In this document: piece by piece, positions 1-8,780 of the stretch | Numbering within the stretch: position 1 is the stretch's first letter | Layout of the letters: each line of letters starts with the position of its first letter | Assembly (NCBI GenBank): GCA_018433015.1 | Contig: JAHDSB010000140.1 | Span: forward strand, 1 to 44,418 | DNA: 44,418 nt | Direction of reading: 5' to 3' | Source: Clostridia bacterium | Lineage (GTDB): Bacteria > Bacillota > Peptococcia > DRI-13 > SV3-B141 | Made by a program: the position numbers and the translations under genes | The notes under the pieces: model-generated | Seen by the model: only the letters and a program-made list of their open reading frames with translations | Database searches by the model: none | Told to the model about the DNA's origin: nothing

Positions 1-1881
1 AATGCCACAGTTCAAGTTACTGTTAAAGGGATGGAAACTATTAATCCCCGAAAAAATCTTACAATAATAAAAGCTCATATTTCTGATGCTTCAAGTAGTG
101 GGGTTGCTATCTGGTATAATCAAAAATATCTCAAAAAACAGTTAAATTCAGGTGTAGAATTGCTTATCACCGGAAAAGTTAATTTTCGCTATGGGTTTAA
201 AGAAATTGATGTTAGTGAGCATGAAATATTAACAGGTAAAAAATCTATTCATACAGGGCGTATAGTTCCTTTTTATCCTAGTACGGAAGGACTAAGTCAA
301 AAATTTTGGCGGGATCTGCAACACCAAGTTCTTACTAAAAAAGTAGAAGAAGTACAGGAAATATTTAGTGCTTCAGAAAGACAGGAATATCGGCTCTTGC
401 CAATAAAAGAAGCCTTGACCGGAGTTCACTTTCCTCCCGATAATAATATCTTGGAAAAAGCTCGCTATCGCCTGATTTTTGAAGAATTTTATCTTCTGCA
501 ATTAGCTTTAGCTTTTATTAGAAAATTTTCTGCTTCTCGTAGCAAAGGAATAGTCCACACAAAAAATAAGAATTTAACGCAAAAGTTTATAAAAAGCTTG
601 CCCTTCTCCTTAACAAGAGCCCAGGAAAGAATTATTAATGAGGTGTGCCAAGACATGGAATCTCCTCAGGTTATGGAACGTTTGATTCAAGGAGACGTGG
701 GGTCAGGTAAAACTGTGATAGCGGCTTGGGCTCTTCTAAAAGCTGTGGAAGGTGGCTATCAAGGAATATTAATGGCTCCTACAGAAATACTGGCAGCTCA
801 ACATTATGAAACATTAAAAACTTGGTTCGAGCCCTTAGGAATAAAGACAGTATTATTAACAGGTAGTAAATCCTCCCGACAAAAGGAAAGGATTTATGAA
901 GAATTAGAAAAAAATAGAGTAGATGTAATCATTGGCACTCAGGCCCTAATCCAGGAAAAGGTTAAGTATGCTGATGTTGGGGTAATAATCATTGATGAAC
1001 AGCATCGTTTTGGCGTAAAACAGAGGGGGCTGCTGGAAGAAAAAGGAATCAACCCTGATGTGCTGGTCATGTCTGCCACACCTATTCCTCGCACCTTAGC
1101 AATGACTTTATATGGAGATTTAGACATTTCTGTGTTAGATGAACTTCCTCCGGGACGGAAAATTGTTAAAACCTATTGTATTGGGGAACCATTAAGGAAG
1201 AGATTATATACTTTCTTACAGAAGCAAATACAACAAGGAACACAAGTTTATGTTGTATGTCCCTTAGTGGAAGAATCAGAAAAGCTGGATTTAGAAAATG
1301 TTATTAGTCTTTCTGAAAAAATAAAGAAAGAGTTTTCAGTACATAAGGTGGGACTTTTACACGGACGTATGAAAGCAGTAGAAAAAGAGGAAGTTATGGA
1401 AGCCTTCAAAAATAATGAAATTAAAATTTTAGTTACTACTACAGTAATTGAAGTAGGAGTAAATGTACCTAATGCTACAATTATGGTTATTGAAAATGCG
1501 GAGCGCTTTGGCTTAGCCCAGCTACATCAATTGCGGGGAAGAGTAGGAAGAGGCAGTGATCAATCCTATTGTATTTTAATTACCTCCACAAAAAAATCTC
1601 TAGCTTTAAAGCGACTTAAATTAATGACTAAAGTACAAGATGGCTTTAAGTTAGCGGAAGAAGATTTAAAATTACGGGGACCGGGGGAATTCTTCGGTAT
1701 GCGACAACATGGCTTGCCGGAGTTCAAAATTGGCGATATTGTCCAAGATGCTCCGATTTTACTGAAGGCCCGTAAACTTGCAGAGAAAATTTTAAAAGAA
1801 GATTTTAATTTAGAACATCCTGAACATCAAAACTTAAAAAATCAAATCGAAATAATGATAGATAGGTTAGTTAAGTATTAA
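1..1881 (+). CDS. recG: ATP-dependent DNA helicase RecG (5' end outside window)
   Basis: RecG is a branch-migrating superfamily 2 helicase that remodels stalled replication forks and Holliday junctions. The reading frame is open from base 1, and its first residues match the RecG wedge (OB-fold) domain, so the true start lies upstream and about 626 codons are present. Visible motifs in order: Walker A GDVGSGKT at codons 231-238, the DEQH box followed by RFG, SATPIPRTLA, and the helicase C-terminal block with TTTVIEVGVNVPNA, ERFGLAQLHQLRGRVGRG. The C-terminal LRGPGEFFGMRQHG motif is also present. The first methionine visible, at base 31, sits inside the wedge domain and is not a credible start. 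A strong terminator follows directly. No defect is seen. Confidence 0.97.
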   Translation, partial: NATVQVTVKGMETINPRKNLTIIKAHISDASSSGVAIWYNQKYLKKQLNSGVELLITGKVNFRYGFKEIDVSEHEILTGKKSIHTGRIVPFYPSTEGLSQKFWRDLQHQVLTKKVEEVQEIFSASERQEYRLLPIKEALTGVHFPPDNNILEKARYRLIFEEFYLLQLALAFIRKFSASRSKGIVHTKNKNLTQKFIKSLPFSLTRAQERIINEVCQDMESPQVMERLIQGDVGSGKTVIAAWALLKAVEGGYQGILMAPTEILAAQHYETLKTWFEPLGIKTVLLTGSKSSRQKERIYEELEKNRVDVIIGTQALIQEKVKYADVGVIIIDEQHRFGVKQRGLLEEKGINPDVLVMSATPIPRTLAMTLYGDLDISVLDELPPGRKIVKTYCIGEPLRKRLYTFLQKQIQQGTQVYVVCPLVEESEKLDLENVISLSEKIKKEFSVHKVGLLHGRMKAVEKEEVMEAFKNNEIKILVTTTVIEVGVNVPNATIMVIENAERFGLAQLHQLRGRVGRGSDQSYCILITSTKKSLALKRLKLMTKVQDGFKLAEEDLKLRGPGEFFGMRQHGLPEFKIGDIVQDAPILLKARKLAEKILKEDFNLEHPEHQNLKNQIEIMIDRLVKY

Positions 1882-1919
1882 AAAGGTCATTAAAATTGTG
1901 CAAAGCGAATGATGTTTAA

Positions 1920-1960
1920 AAGATCCCATTTTTGAAAATAAAAAAATGGGATCTTTTCTC
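1920..1960 (+). terminator. Rho-independent terminator after recG
   Basis: The arms AAGATCCCATTTTT and AAAAAATGGGATCTT close a short loop and are followed by a T-rich tract (cttttt). It separates recG from the SASP-like genes. Confidence 0.9.
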
Positions 1961-2073
1961 TTTTTATTCTATTTATTTGTAATATTAATTAATACTGGTT
2001 TATTTACCACAGAAAGACTAGTATTCAATTAAAATGATTGTAAAAAGATAGCTTTAGGAGGTGATTTCATTTT

Positions 2074-2223
2074 ATGAAAGATAAAGAATACAATGCAAGC
2101 AGCTCTCTAAAGCCTAATATTGAACGGTTTAAATACGAAGTAGCCCAGGAACTAGGTATATCACATAGGAAAAATAAAAATAAAAAATTTAAAGGTGAAA
2201 AAAGTAGTAAAGATGATTATTAA
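2074..2223 (+). CDS. Short SASP-like protein (49 aa)
   Basis: A 49-residue frame starts at ATG 2074 behind a strong ribosome binding site (taggaggtg). Residues 18-30 read ERFKYEVAQELGI, which closely matches the FKYEIANELGI segment of the full SASP just downstream, but the C-terminal half with the DNA-binding GGYMTRKLV-type motif is absent. Instead the protein ends in a Lys/Asn-rich, very hydrophilic tail. It may be a truncated alpha/beta-type small acid-soluble spore protein that keeps only the N-terminal helix, or a related small spore protein. The good ribosome binding site argues that it is still translated. Whether it binds spore DNA cannot be decided here. Confidence 0.6.
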   Translation: MKDKEYNASSSLKPNIERFKYEVAQELGISHRKNKNKKFKGEKSSKDDY

Positions 2224-2324
2224 TATGGTAAAAGGTTCTAAAAAAATAGTGTTGTAAAGCAAGTATAAATATTTAAGCTAAGGGCAAAATAGTATTACAA
2301 ACAGATAAGGAGGTGAAACAGAGT

Positions 2325-2546
2325 ATGAGTAGAAATACTAATAAACCTGCTGTTCAAGGAGCAGCTCCCGCTTTAGATCAATTCAAATATGAAATTGCTA
2401 ATGAATTGGGTATCTCTAATTACAACAGTATTGATAAAGGGTCCTTGACTTCCCGTCAGAACGGTTATGTAGGAGGATATATGACAAGAAAGCTTGTCCA
2501 AATGGGTGAACAAGCTTTAATGGGTGGCCAGACTCCCCAATCATAA
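2325..2546 (+). CDS. Alpha/beta-type small acid-soluble spore protein
   Basis: SASPs of this class coat DNA in the dormant spore and protect it from UV and heat; they are degraded at germination by GPR. The 73-residue product has both conserved segments: FKYEIANELGI near residue 24 and GGYMTRKLVQMGEQ toward the C-terminus. I placed the start at ATG 2325 because aaggaggtg at 2308-2314 lies at the right distance; the in-frame GTG at 2313 overlaps the ribosome binding site. The germination protease gene that would degrade this product lies just downstream in the opposite direction. Expression is expected in the forespore, though I did not identify a sigma-G promoter with confidence. Confidence 0.93.
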   Translation: MSRNTNKPAVQGAAPALDQFKYEIANELGISNYNSIDKGSLTSRQNGYVGGYMTRKLVQMGEQALMGGQTPQS

Positions 2547-2578
2547 GTAGATTTTAGATATAAGAGAGTGAACTTAGT

Positions 2579-2638
2579 AAAAACAAGCAGAGAATCAGCG
2601 ATTTTGACTCTTGTCATTATCCTCTCTGCTTGTTTTTT
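2579..2638. terminator. Bidirectional terminator between SASP gene and gpr
   Basis: The outer arms AAAACAAGCAGAGA and TCTCTGCTTGTTTT enclose a loop of about 30 nt, with A and T runs on the outer sides. It lies between convergent genes and can serve both. Confidence 0.8.
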
Positions 2639-2646
2639 ATTTTTAA

Positions 2647-3633
2647 TTATTGGAGATAGTGTTCAACTTGATCAGGAGGCATACCCGGATGTAAAGCTAG
2701 AGCTAACGAGGTAGCAATAACTTTGGCAGTAAAAGATATTTGGTCATCGACTTCTTTGGGAGTAACCATAAGTTGGCCACCAAAGGGTTCTAAAACTTTA
2801 TTAATAATTTCATTTACGGCTACCGGTTGTAATCCTGCGTATACATGTTGTAAAGCAGGAGTGGTTTGTAAATGATTAAATAATTGTTCCATAGCTTGAT
2901 GAGTTATAATACCTGCGTGTACTACTGTAGGTACTCCAATGGCTATGACGGGAATCCCCATCGTTTCTTCATTAATACCTAAACGTTTATTTCCTATACC
3001 GGATCCAGGGTTAATACCTGTTGTTGCTACTTGTATAGTAGAGTTTATTCTTTCTACACTACCTGCAGCCAGAGCATCCACACAAATTAACAAATCAGGT
3101 TTTACTCTATCTACCGTACCTTTGATAATTTCTGCCGTTTCTATTCCTGTTATACCTAATACTCCGGGAGCCAATACACAAACGGAACGCAAACCTTGTT
3201 GTAATTCCTGAGGAGCATATTGAAAAAGATGACGTGTAGCCATAGAAAAATTTACAACTTTGGGACCCAAAGAGTCGGGCGTAGCATTCCAGTTACCCAA
3301 GCCTACTACCAGAATTACAGAATCATCATTCAGAGGAAGGATTTGTTTTAATTTTTCTGCAAAAACTTCACTAATATTTTTATGTACCATTTTGTTATTA
3401 ACTCTAAGTTCGGGTGATTCTAAAGTAACATAAGTACCTTTAGCTCGTCCCATTATTTGCTCGCCTTGTTCATCTAAAATTGTGATTATCTTCACTGTAG
3501 AATGATCATAATTTTCTTCATCCATCTTAACTCCAGGAATTTCTCTTCCTGCTTCTCCCCGTAATAATTCATGGGCTTCTACAGCTAGATCTAAATTGAT
3601 ACCTAATAAATTGTATAATTCACTTGTTTTCAT
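2647..3633 (-). CDS. gpr: GPR endopeptidase (germination protease)
   Basis: GPR is the aspartic-type protease that degrades alpha/beta SASPs during spore germination. The 328-residue product has the expected family length and landmarks: an N-terminal propeptide-like region, the VVGLGNWNATPDSLGP segment, ICVDALAAGS, GINPGSGIGN and GVPTVVHA. The ribosome binding site aaagaggtgcc lies directly upstream of the ATG at 3633. It is convergent with the SASP gene, its likely substrate. GPR is made as a zymogen in the forespore and self-processes; that is family knowledge, not visible here. Confidence 0.95.
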   Translation of the reverse strand: MKTSELYNLLGINLDLAVEAHELLRGEAGREIPGVKMDEENYDHSTVKIITILDEQGEQIMGRAKGTYVTLESPELRVNNKMVHKNISEVFAEKLKQILPLNDDSVILVVGLGNWNATPDSLGPKVVNFSMATRHLFQYAPQELQQGLRSVCVLAPGVLGITGIETAEIIKGTVDRVKPDLLICVDALAAGSVERINSTIQVATTGINPGSGIGNKRLGINEETMGIPVIAIGVPTVVHAGIITHQAMEQLFNHLQTTPALQHVYAGLQPVAVNEIINKVLEPFGGQLMVTPKEVDDQISFTAKVIATSLALALHPGMPPDQVEHYLQ

Positions 3634-3783
3634 ATGGCACCTCTTTAAAATGTATTTGCTTAATATCAGTTTTTCCCTAATATAGTAATTTTATGATTAT
3701 ATTTTGCCGATTATTTTTAACGGATGATTCTTAAGAAGTCAGGACAAAATATATTTGAAAACCAAATTAGGAGGATGAATTAA

Positions 3784-3963
3784 ATGCCTTATCAAAAAGA
3801 TGAAGTTAATAGAACGCGGGGTAGAATTCGCAAAAAGACAAAAAATGAATTTAGTTCCGAATTAACTCAAATTCCAGGGAGACAATTTAAAAATGAAAAG
3901 GTGGGAAAAAACGAGGAATTAACAGAAAGACCGGGGAATTATGAAATATATCCTGGTGAATAA
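3784..3963 (+). CDS. Small hydrophilic protein of unknown function (59 aa)
   Basis: The frame starts at ATG 3784 with taggaggatg upstream and ends just before a clear terminator, which makes a real gene likely. The product is 59 residues, rich in Lys, Arg, Glu and Asn, with no Cys and no hydrophobic segment. It starts MPYQKDEVNRTRGRIRKK. I do not recognise the family. Small, highly charged proteins near gpr and SASP genes could be spore-core proteins, but that is only inference from position. Confidence 0.6.
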   Translation: MPYQKDEVNRTRGRIRKKTKNEFSSELTQIPGRQFKNEKVGKNEELTERPGNYEIYPGE

Positions 3964-3983
3964 ATTCTTTATAAATAATAAAA

Positions 3984-4020
3984 AAAAGCCTGTATAGCAA
4001 AGTCTATACAGGCCTTAATT
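3984..4020 (+). terminator. Rho-independent terminator
   Basis: The arms AAGCCTGTATAG and CTATACAGGCCTT flank a loop of about 6 nt and are followed by taattt; a run of A precedes. It closes the 59-residue gene. Confidence 0.85.
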
Positions 4021-4153
4021 TAAGATGACTAAGGAAGTAATAGTACCGGATGTTCTCTTTATATTATGAGCAATATTGTTATAGAATATTATAAATAATA
4101 ATATGAAATATGATGAAGAAAATGAAAGATATGTCGTGTATTTTTATTAAATA

Positions 4154-4162
4154 TGTTATAAT
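4154..4162 (+). promoter_or_regulatory. Candidate extended -10 promoter of rsmD
   Basis: TGTTATAAT matches the extended -10 pattern TGnTATAAT about 27 bases before the rsmD start. There is no good -35 box at 17 bp, which is tolerated by extended -10 promoters. The rest of 4020-4188 is AT-rich and shows no other feature. Confidence 0.45.
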
Positions 4163-4188
4163 TTGATTCAAGGAGTTGTATTTATATA

Positions 4189-4740
4189 GTGAGAATAATA
4201 GCCGGTACAGCCAAAGGTCATAAAATTAAAGCTGTTAAAGGATTGAATACTAGACCTACATTAGATAGAATAAGAGAAGCCATATTTAATGTTCTTGGTA
4301 ACTCTGTAATTGATGGAAATTTCTTAGATTTATTTGCAGGTACTGGAGCAATGGGTATAGAAGCATTAAGCAGAGGAGCTAAGCAAAGTTATTTTAATGA
4401 TGTGAATAAAAAGGCTTACCTGACTATTCAACAAAATATTGAAACATGTCATTTTAAAGATTACAGTAAAGTGTTTAATATGGATGTTTTTCGTTTTCTA
4501 GAATTTCTGGAAAACGAGCAAGAGCGTTTTGATATTATATATGTAGACCCTCCTTATAACAAGCAGCTATACGAACCTATTATGCAAAACCTGGAAATGG
4601 CTAGTTTTATTAATCCCGACGCCCTAATAATTATCGAAGGAAGTAAGGATTTTCAGTTGCCACTAAAGACTAATAAATTAGAATTAATAAAAAAGAGTCT
4701 TTATGGAGATACGTTAATTTTATATTATCGATATATCTAA
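4189..4740 (+). CDS. rsmD: 16S rRNA (guanine(966)-N(2))-methyltransferase RsmD
   Basis: RsmD methylates N2 of G966 in 16S rRNA using S-adenosylmethionine. The 183-residue length is normal. Visible motifs: N-terminal RIIAGTAKGHKI and TRPTLDRIREAIFN, the SAM-binding loop DLFAGTGAMGIEALSRGA, and the catalytic DPPYN. The start is GTG at 4189, with caaggagttg ten bases upstream. In many Firmicutes the next gene is coaD (phosphopantetheine adenylyltransferase); here the next gene is a coiled-coil protein instead, so coaD must be elsewhere. Confidence 0.94.
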   Translation: MRIIAGTAKGHKIKAVKGLNTRPTLDRIREAIFNVLGNSVIDGNFLDLFAGTGAMGIEALSRGAKQSYFNDVNKKAYLTIQQNIETCHFKDYSKVFNMDVFRFLEFLENEQERFDIIYVDPPYNKQLYEPIMQNLEMASFINPDALIIIEGSKDFQLPLKTNKLELIKKSLYGDTLILYYRYI

Positions 4741-4756
4741 AAATGGGGGATAGTAA

Positions 4757-5236
4757 ATGGAAATATTACATATATTAGATGAATTAGAAAATTATGTAGA
4801 GGAATGTTCGCGAATACCTATGACTGGTAAAGTTATACTTCACGAAGATATCTTATACGATTTTTTAGATAAAATCAGGGCTATGTTGCCTGAAAATATG
4901 CAAGAAGCAGAGTGGATCCTACGGGAAAAAGAAAGAATTCTAAAAGAAGCTAAGAAGGAATCAGAAACCATTATTGAAACAGCACAAAATAAGCTGCAAC
5001 GTATTACCGGTGAAAGTGAAATTGTGAAGATAGCAAATCAGCAAGGTGAAGAAATAATTACTAATGCTAAAAATGTAGCTAAGGAAATAACCCAAGGTTC
5101 TTTTAATTATGCTGATGATGTCATGGCCCAATTACAATCAGAGTTAGAAAGGATACAACTGGTAGTTAGAAAAGGCAGAGAAGAATTAAGACAGAACATA
5201 CGCCAGACTAACAATCAAAATAAGAATGCAGGATAA
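4757..5236 (+). CDS. Coiled-coil protein of unknown function (ATPase-subunit-like)
   Basis: The 159-residue product starts at ATG 4757, sixteen bases after rsmD, so the two are probably cotranscribed. Residues from about 55 onward are dominated by Glu, Lys, Gln and Ala in a heptad-like pattern (EAEWILREKERILKEAKKES), which predicts a long coiled coil. The N-terminal part, with LENYVEECSRIPMTGKVI, resembles a Clostridia family often labelled DivIVA-like or V-ATPase subunit H-like. There is no transmembrane segment and no nucleotide-binding motif. The family is conserved in position near rsmD/ylbJ in related bacteria by my recollection; the role is unknown. Confidence 0.7.
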   Translation: MEILHILDELENYVEECSRIPMTGKVILHEDILYDFLDKIRAMLPENMQEAEWILREKERILKEAKKESETIIETAQNKLQRITGESEIVKIANQQGEEIITNAKNVAKEITQGSFNYADDVMAQLQSELERIQLVVRKGREELRQNIRQTNNQNKNAG

Positions 5237-5263
5237 AAACTTGGTTAAAACCAAGTTTTTTTA
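5235..5263. terminator. Rho-independent terminator, shared by convergent genes
   Basis: The arms AAAACTTGGTT and AACCAAGTTTT are separated by two or three bases and followed by a run of T. The hairpin overlaps the stop end of the convergent ylbJ gene by three bases. Confidence 0.85.
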
Positions 5264-6502
5264 TTGGTAAATTTTTTGCCAGAATATTTTAAGAAATTTA
5301 AAAAAATATAATACAGGAATCAATAAAATTAAAATTGCGAAGAAAATAAACATTAAATTCCATACATATAAAAAATTATAGGAGAATGTAGCAAAAAATG
5401 AACTGGGAGGAGTATAGATAACTGAGACAGGCAAAGAAATATAATGAGACCAAAAATCAATGGTACTTGTTAAAAGATATGCTAAAACACCTCCCACTAC
5501 TCCCTGAAGCACTCTACACCAATGATAAAGATGGGAGCTAATATCTGAACCTGACAAGACGCTCATAACTTGTGATTGGATAGATAAACCGCTCCATCCC
5601 AGAAGAACACTAGCTATTACTGCTTGTTCAGTTAAAGTAGCAGGGAGCTTAGACAGCTCCTTTAATCCTAAAGTTAATTCCCAAAATCCTGAAGCAAGGG
5701 CTGGACTAAATTTAGCATCGCAGCCTATGGCATTTAGTAGTACACCTATGGTGCTAGTGATATATTGCATTAGGGAAGATGCGCTCAAAAGCTTAATTAA
5801 GAGGGAGAAAACAACCACAAATCCGCCAATCAGAGTAATATTTTGAATACCCTTCTTGATAGAATCACCCAGCAGTATTCCCCAGGGCTTGCGAGTTTTT
5901 TGCGCTATAAGAAGGGCTTTTGTGCCACGAACAAGGATGTTTCCTTGAGCATTAGAAGGGGGAATTTTAGGAGAAGCAGACAGACCCAGACAAATTCCAA
6001 TTATTAAGTTGGAAATATAATGAGCCAGGGCTAAAATATAGCCCAGCAGGGGATTATTAAACATCCCGATAGCAATAGCAACTAGAATAAAGAGGGGACT
6101 AGAGTTATTAGTAAAGGCTACTAAGCGTTGACCATCTTTGCGAGAACATAAATTTTCTTCGTACAAACGTTTAGTGAGTACTGCACCCATAGGAAATCCG
6201 GAAGTAAGTCCCATAGCTAAAGCAAAAGAAGTTGTTCCGGGGAGATTGAAGAGGGGGCGCATAATAGGATCCAGGAGTTCTCCCAGTAAATGAACTACGC
6301 CTAAATTTAGAAGGATTTCGGCAATAATAAAAAAAGGAAGCAAGGAAGGAACTAAAACAGTAGCCCATAATTCTAAGCCATAACGAGAACCTTCATATGT
6401 TTCCTGGGGCCAAATAAACATAGCCAAAACAATCAATGTTGCTCCTAACGCATAAAAAAGTGACAATATGTATCCTTTATTCCTCTGCCAATGTTTAATC
6501 AT
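5261..6502 (-). CDS. ylbJ: Sporulation integral membrane protein YlbJ
   Basis: YlbJ is a polytopic membrane protein needed for proper spore cortex/coat formation in Bacillus and belongs to the nucleoside-recognition (Gate) domain family. The product of 413 residues has many hydrophobic segments, with conserved GLTSGFPMGAVLTKRLYEE and AFTNNSSPLFIL in the N-terminal half and GFWELTLGLKELS in the C-terminal half. I chose ATG 6502 because AGGAGG at 6513-6518 is ten bases upstream; an in-frame GTG at 6511 abuts the ribosome binding site and is less likely. It is divergent from the patatin-like gene, a neighbour also seen near ylbJ in Firmicutes (ylbK in Bacillus). Confidence 0.93.
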   Translation of the reverse strand: MIKHWQRNKGYILSLFYALGATLIVLAMFIWPQETYEGSRYGLELWATVLVPSLLPFFIIAEILLNLGVVHLLGELLDPIMRPLFNLPGTTSFALAMGLTSGFPMGAVLTKRLYEENLCSRKDGQRLVAFTNNSSPLFILVAIAIGMFNNPLLGYILALAHYISNLIIGICLGLSASPKIPPSNAQGNILVRGTKALLIAQKTRKPWGILLGDSIKKGIQNITLIGGFVVVFSLLIKLLSASSLMQYITSTIGVLLNAIGCDAKFSPALASGFWELTLGLKELSKLPATLTEQAVIASVLLGWSGLSIQSQVMSVLSGSDISSHLYHWCRVLQGVVGGVLAYLLTSTIDFWSHYISLPVSVIYTPPSSFFATFSYNFLYVWNLMFIFFAILILLIPVLYFFKFLKIFWQKIYQ

Positions 6503-6657
6503 GAAATGCACTCCTCCTTTTTGGCCTGTTAAGAGTATATTGGGAGCAAGTGCATACTAGACCAGGATGTTTTTAGGAATAAAATAGGAAATTATAATAT
6601 ATTCTAATAGCAGTGGTTAATGCTATTAGCAGTAATCTTTTTGAGGTGTTAATAAAT

Positions 6658-7434
6658 ATGATAAAGAAAGTTGGCCTGGCTCTAGGGGCCGGAGGTGCCA
6701 AAGGTCTGGCGCATATTGGGGTACTTCAGGTTTTAAACCAAAATAATATAAAAATTGATTATGTAGCCGGTGCTAGTATGGGAGCTATTGTGGGAGCAGC
6801 TTTTGCTGCAGGGGCAGATATGGATTTTTTAGCAAAGCTTGCCATGAGTCTTAATCAAACTCATATTTTTGATGTAACCATGCCGCGAATCGGTCTTTTA
6901 AAAGGTGATAAGGCTCAAGAAATCATTAAATTAATAACTCATAATAAGACTTTCTCAGAACTGGATGTACCTTTAGCAGTTGTAGCAACAGATATAGAAA
7001 CGGGAAAAAGAGTGACTTTTCAAGAAGGGGATTTAACTTTAGCTGTTAGAGCCAGTATGTCTGTACCGGGAATCTTTAATCCAATTCGTTTTAATAACAT
7101 GCTTTTAGTAGATGGAGCCGTAGTAGGTCGACTCCCCGTTGATGTTTTAAAAGAGATGGGTGCTGAATTTATAATTGCCGTTGATGTAAAATCATGGCCT
7201 TCCGGTAGACATGAAGTTAATAATATATATGAGATTATCATGCAGTCTATTGATATTTTAGAGAATGAAGCTTGTAAAACCAATTTAAATTTAGCAGATA
7301 TAATAATTACTCCCGATGTTACTGGAATAAGTGTTGCCGACTTTCGGCGAGCCAGGGAATGTATTGAGGCAGGACGTAAAGCAGCTGAAAATAAGATTGA
7401 GGAAATAATCACTGCTCTGCAAGAAACAGCATAA
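6658..7434 (+). CDS. Patatin-like phospholipase/esterase (RssA/YlbK family)
   Basis: Patatin-family enzymes hydrolyse acyl esters with a Ser-Asp dyad. The 258-residue product has the Gly-rich oxyanion-hole motif GAGGAKGLAHIG near the N-terminus, the nucleophile elbow GASMG at about residue 40, and the Asp-bearing motif LVDGAVVGRLP near residue 155. I chose ATG 6658 because gaggtg lies about 9 bases upstream and family members begin just before this glycine motif; an upstream GTG at 6613 has no ribosome binding site. Its stop codon ends at 7434 and the convergent tmcAL gene ends at 7435, so the two genes abut with no gap. The substrate is unknown. Confidence 0.9.
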   Translation: MIKKVGLALGAGGAKGLAHIGVLQVLNQNNIKIDYVAGASMGAIVGAAFAAGADMDFLAKLAMSLNQTHIFDVTMPRIGLLKGDKAQEIIKLITHNKTFSELDVPLAVVATDIETGKRVTFQEGDLTLAVRASMSVPGIFNPIRFNNMLLVDGAVVGRLPVDVLKEMGAEFIIAVDVKSWPSGRHEVNNIYEIIMQSIDILENEACKTNLNLADIIITPDVTGISVADFRRARECIEAGRKAAENKIEEIITALQETA

Positions 7435-8691
7435 TTAGTTTTGATAATAGATGGGACTGATAAGATAATCAAGGTTACCCTTTCTTTGGTGGGGAGCTGG
7501 ATAAAGTAAGGTATAGAGGTTAGTGGAGAGGTTTTCCATTTCCCAAAAGAGACGAAAGGTTTCATTTTGCTGACATAGCTTTTGGCTGTGGGCTCCTTTT
7601 GTTATAATAGGAAGGGTAGCTTTTTTTTGCATTTCTTTTAATAACTCCCGGCCCTGATCAGTAAAGCCTAAAACTCGGAGATAAGGAGGTCCCTTATATA
7701 TATAATTTTCTTTAGCTTTTGTATAATCTAAGAGCAGGTGAATCATTAGGCGTTGTAGGCGGGTATGGGTGAACCGTTTGGTTTTAAGCTGTATTAAAAA
7801 ATCTTTTAGGGTACCTGTTTGCTGACAGACCTTATAAATGCGGTTTTCCAGGCCTTCCCGTACATCAATAAGAGAACTTAAATATTCTTTACTACTACGG
7901 CGTAAAAGAGTTAAGATAATAGGGGACAAATTATCAAACATAATTGGGCCTTGACCTATTTGTATTTCTCTGGTTAAAATCTTATAGGTAGACTCCGGCA
8001 AAAATTCTTTTATAGCTTGAAGTTTTTGTGATATACAATCAGCTGTAGTGTTCTGCAAACTATTTCTTAGGGCGGTAGCGCTGGGGAAAAGCCCTTCGAT
8101 GAGATTTCTATCTGCATAAGCACTCCCTTTACGTTTAATATAAAGGGGCTTGAGGGAAATATGCATTTCTTCTAGCACTTGCAGATAAGTTAGGCCTAAA
8201 ATATTGTTAGGTTTTTCCCACAGTACGGAAGGACAAGTCAGCTCTTGGGTTAAAGCTTGAGCTCTAGCTGTAGGATAAGAGAGACCACTGTTTAAGAAGG
8301 TCTTTAGATATTTTTTAAAACTAGGAGTCTCTTGGGCTAATAAAGAGGCAGCTTTTGCAAGATAATCCGGTTCTTCCGTTTCCACGCCGAAGGCAAGATG
8401 GGTGACAAGGCCTGTATTATAGAGAGTTTCGATGCCGCCCCGCGCGAACCAGTAAGCACTGCGACAAGCATATAAGACGGGAAGTTCCAGAATAAGATCG
8501 GCACCACCTGCTAAGGCCATTTCTGCACGGGCCCATTTGTTAACAAGGGCAGGTTCTCCTCGTTGCACAAAATGTCCACTCATTACACAAATAATACCTG
8601 AGGCATTTATTCTTTTTTTTGCTTCATGCAAATGATATAAATGACCTAAATGAAAAGGGTTGTATTCAGCAATAATACCAACTATACTCAT
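7435..8691 (-). CDS. tmcAL: tRNA(Met) cytidine acetate ligase (TmcAL/YlbM)
   Basis: TmcAL activates acetate with ATP to acetylate the wobble cytidine of elongator tRNA-Met. The 418-residue length fits. The N-terminus begins MSIVGIIAEYNPFHLGHLYHL, the HxGH-type nucleotidyltransferase signature (FHLGHLYHL), followed by IICVMSGHFVQRGEPALVNKWARAEMAL and GGADLILELPVLYACRSA. A weak gagg ribosome binding site precedes ATG 8691. It shares an intergenic region of 89 bp with the divergent pta gene. An acetate-using enzyme beside phosphate acetyltransferase is suggestive but may be chance. Confidence 0.94.
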   Translation of the reverse strand: MSIVGIIAEYNPFHLGHLYHLHEAKKRINASGIICVMSGHFVQRGEPALVNKWARAEMALAGGADLILELPVLYACRSAYWFARGGIETLYNTGLVTHLAFGVETEEPDYLAKAASLLAQETPSFKKYLKTFLNSGLSYPTARAQALTQELTCPSVLWEKPNNILGLTYLQVLEEMHISLKPLYIKRKGSAYADRNLIEGLFPSATALRNSLQNTTADCISQKLQAIKEFLPESTYKILTREIQIGQGPIMFDNLSPIILTLLRRSSKEYLSSLIDVREGLENRIYKVCQQTGTLKDFLIQLKTKRFTHTRLQRLMIHLLLDYTKAKENYIYKGPPYLRVLGFTDQGRELLKEMQKKATLPIITKGAHSQKLCQQNETFRLFWEMENLSTNLYTLLYPAPHQRKGNLDYLISPIYYQN

Positions 8692-8780
8692 AATTGTTTA
8701 ACCTCAACAAGGAAATTTTATTTTTTAGGCGAAATAACACCTTTGTGTTATGATAAATTATACCAAAGGAGGAACTATAA

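Noticed and set aside
4020-4188. Possible regulatory RNA between the small gene and rsmD
   Set aside because: The stretch is simply AT-rich with weak self-pairing; only the -10 box near the end stands out.
4741-4756. Missing coaD after rsmD as a possible deletion
   Set aside because: The short clean junction and good ribosome binding site of the next gene point to a normal arrangement for this lineage; coaD may lie elsewhere.
7020-7565. Long minus-strand frame over the patatin-like gene
   Set aside because: It is antisense to a gene with complete catalytic motifs and has no ribosome binding site; a frame shadow.
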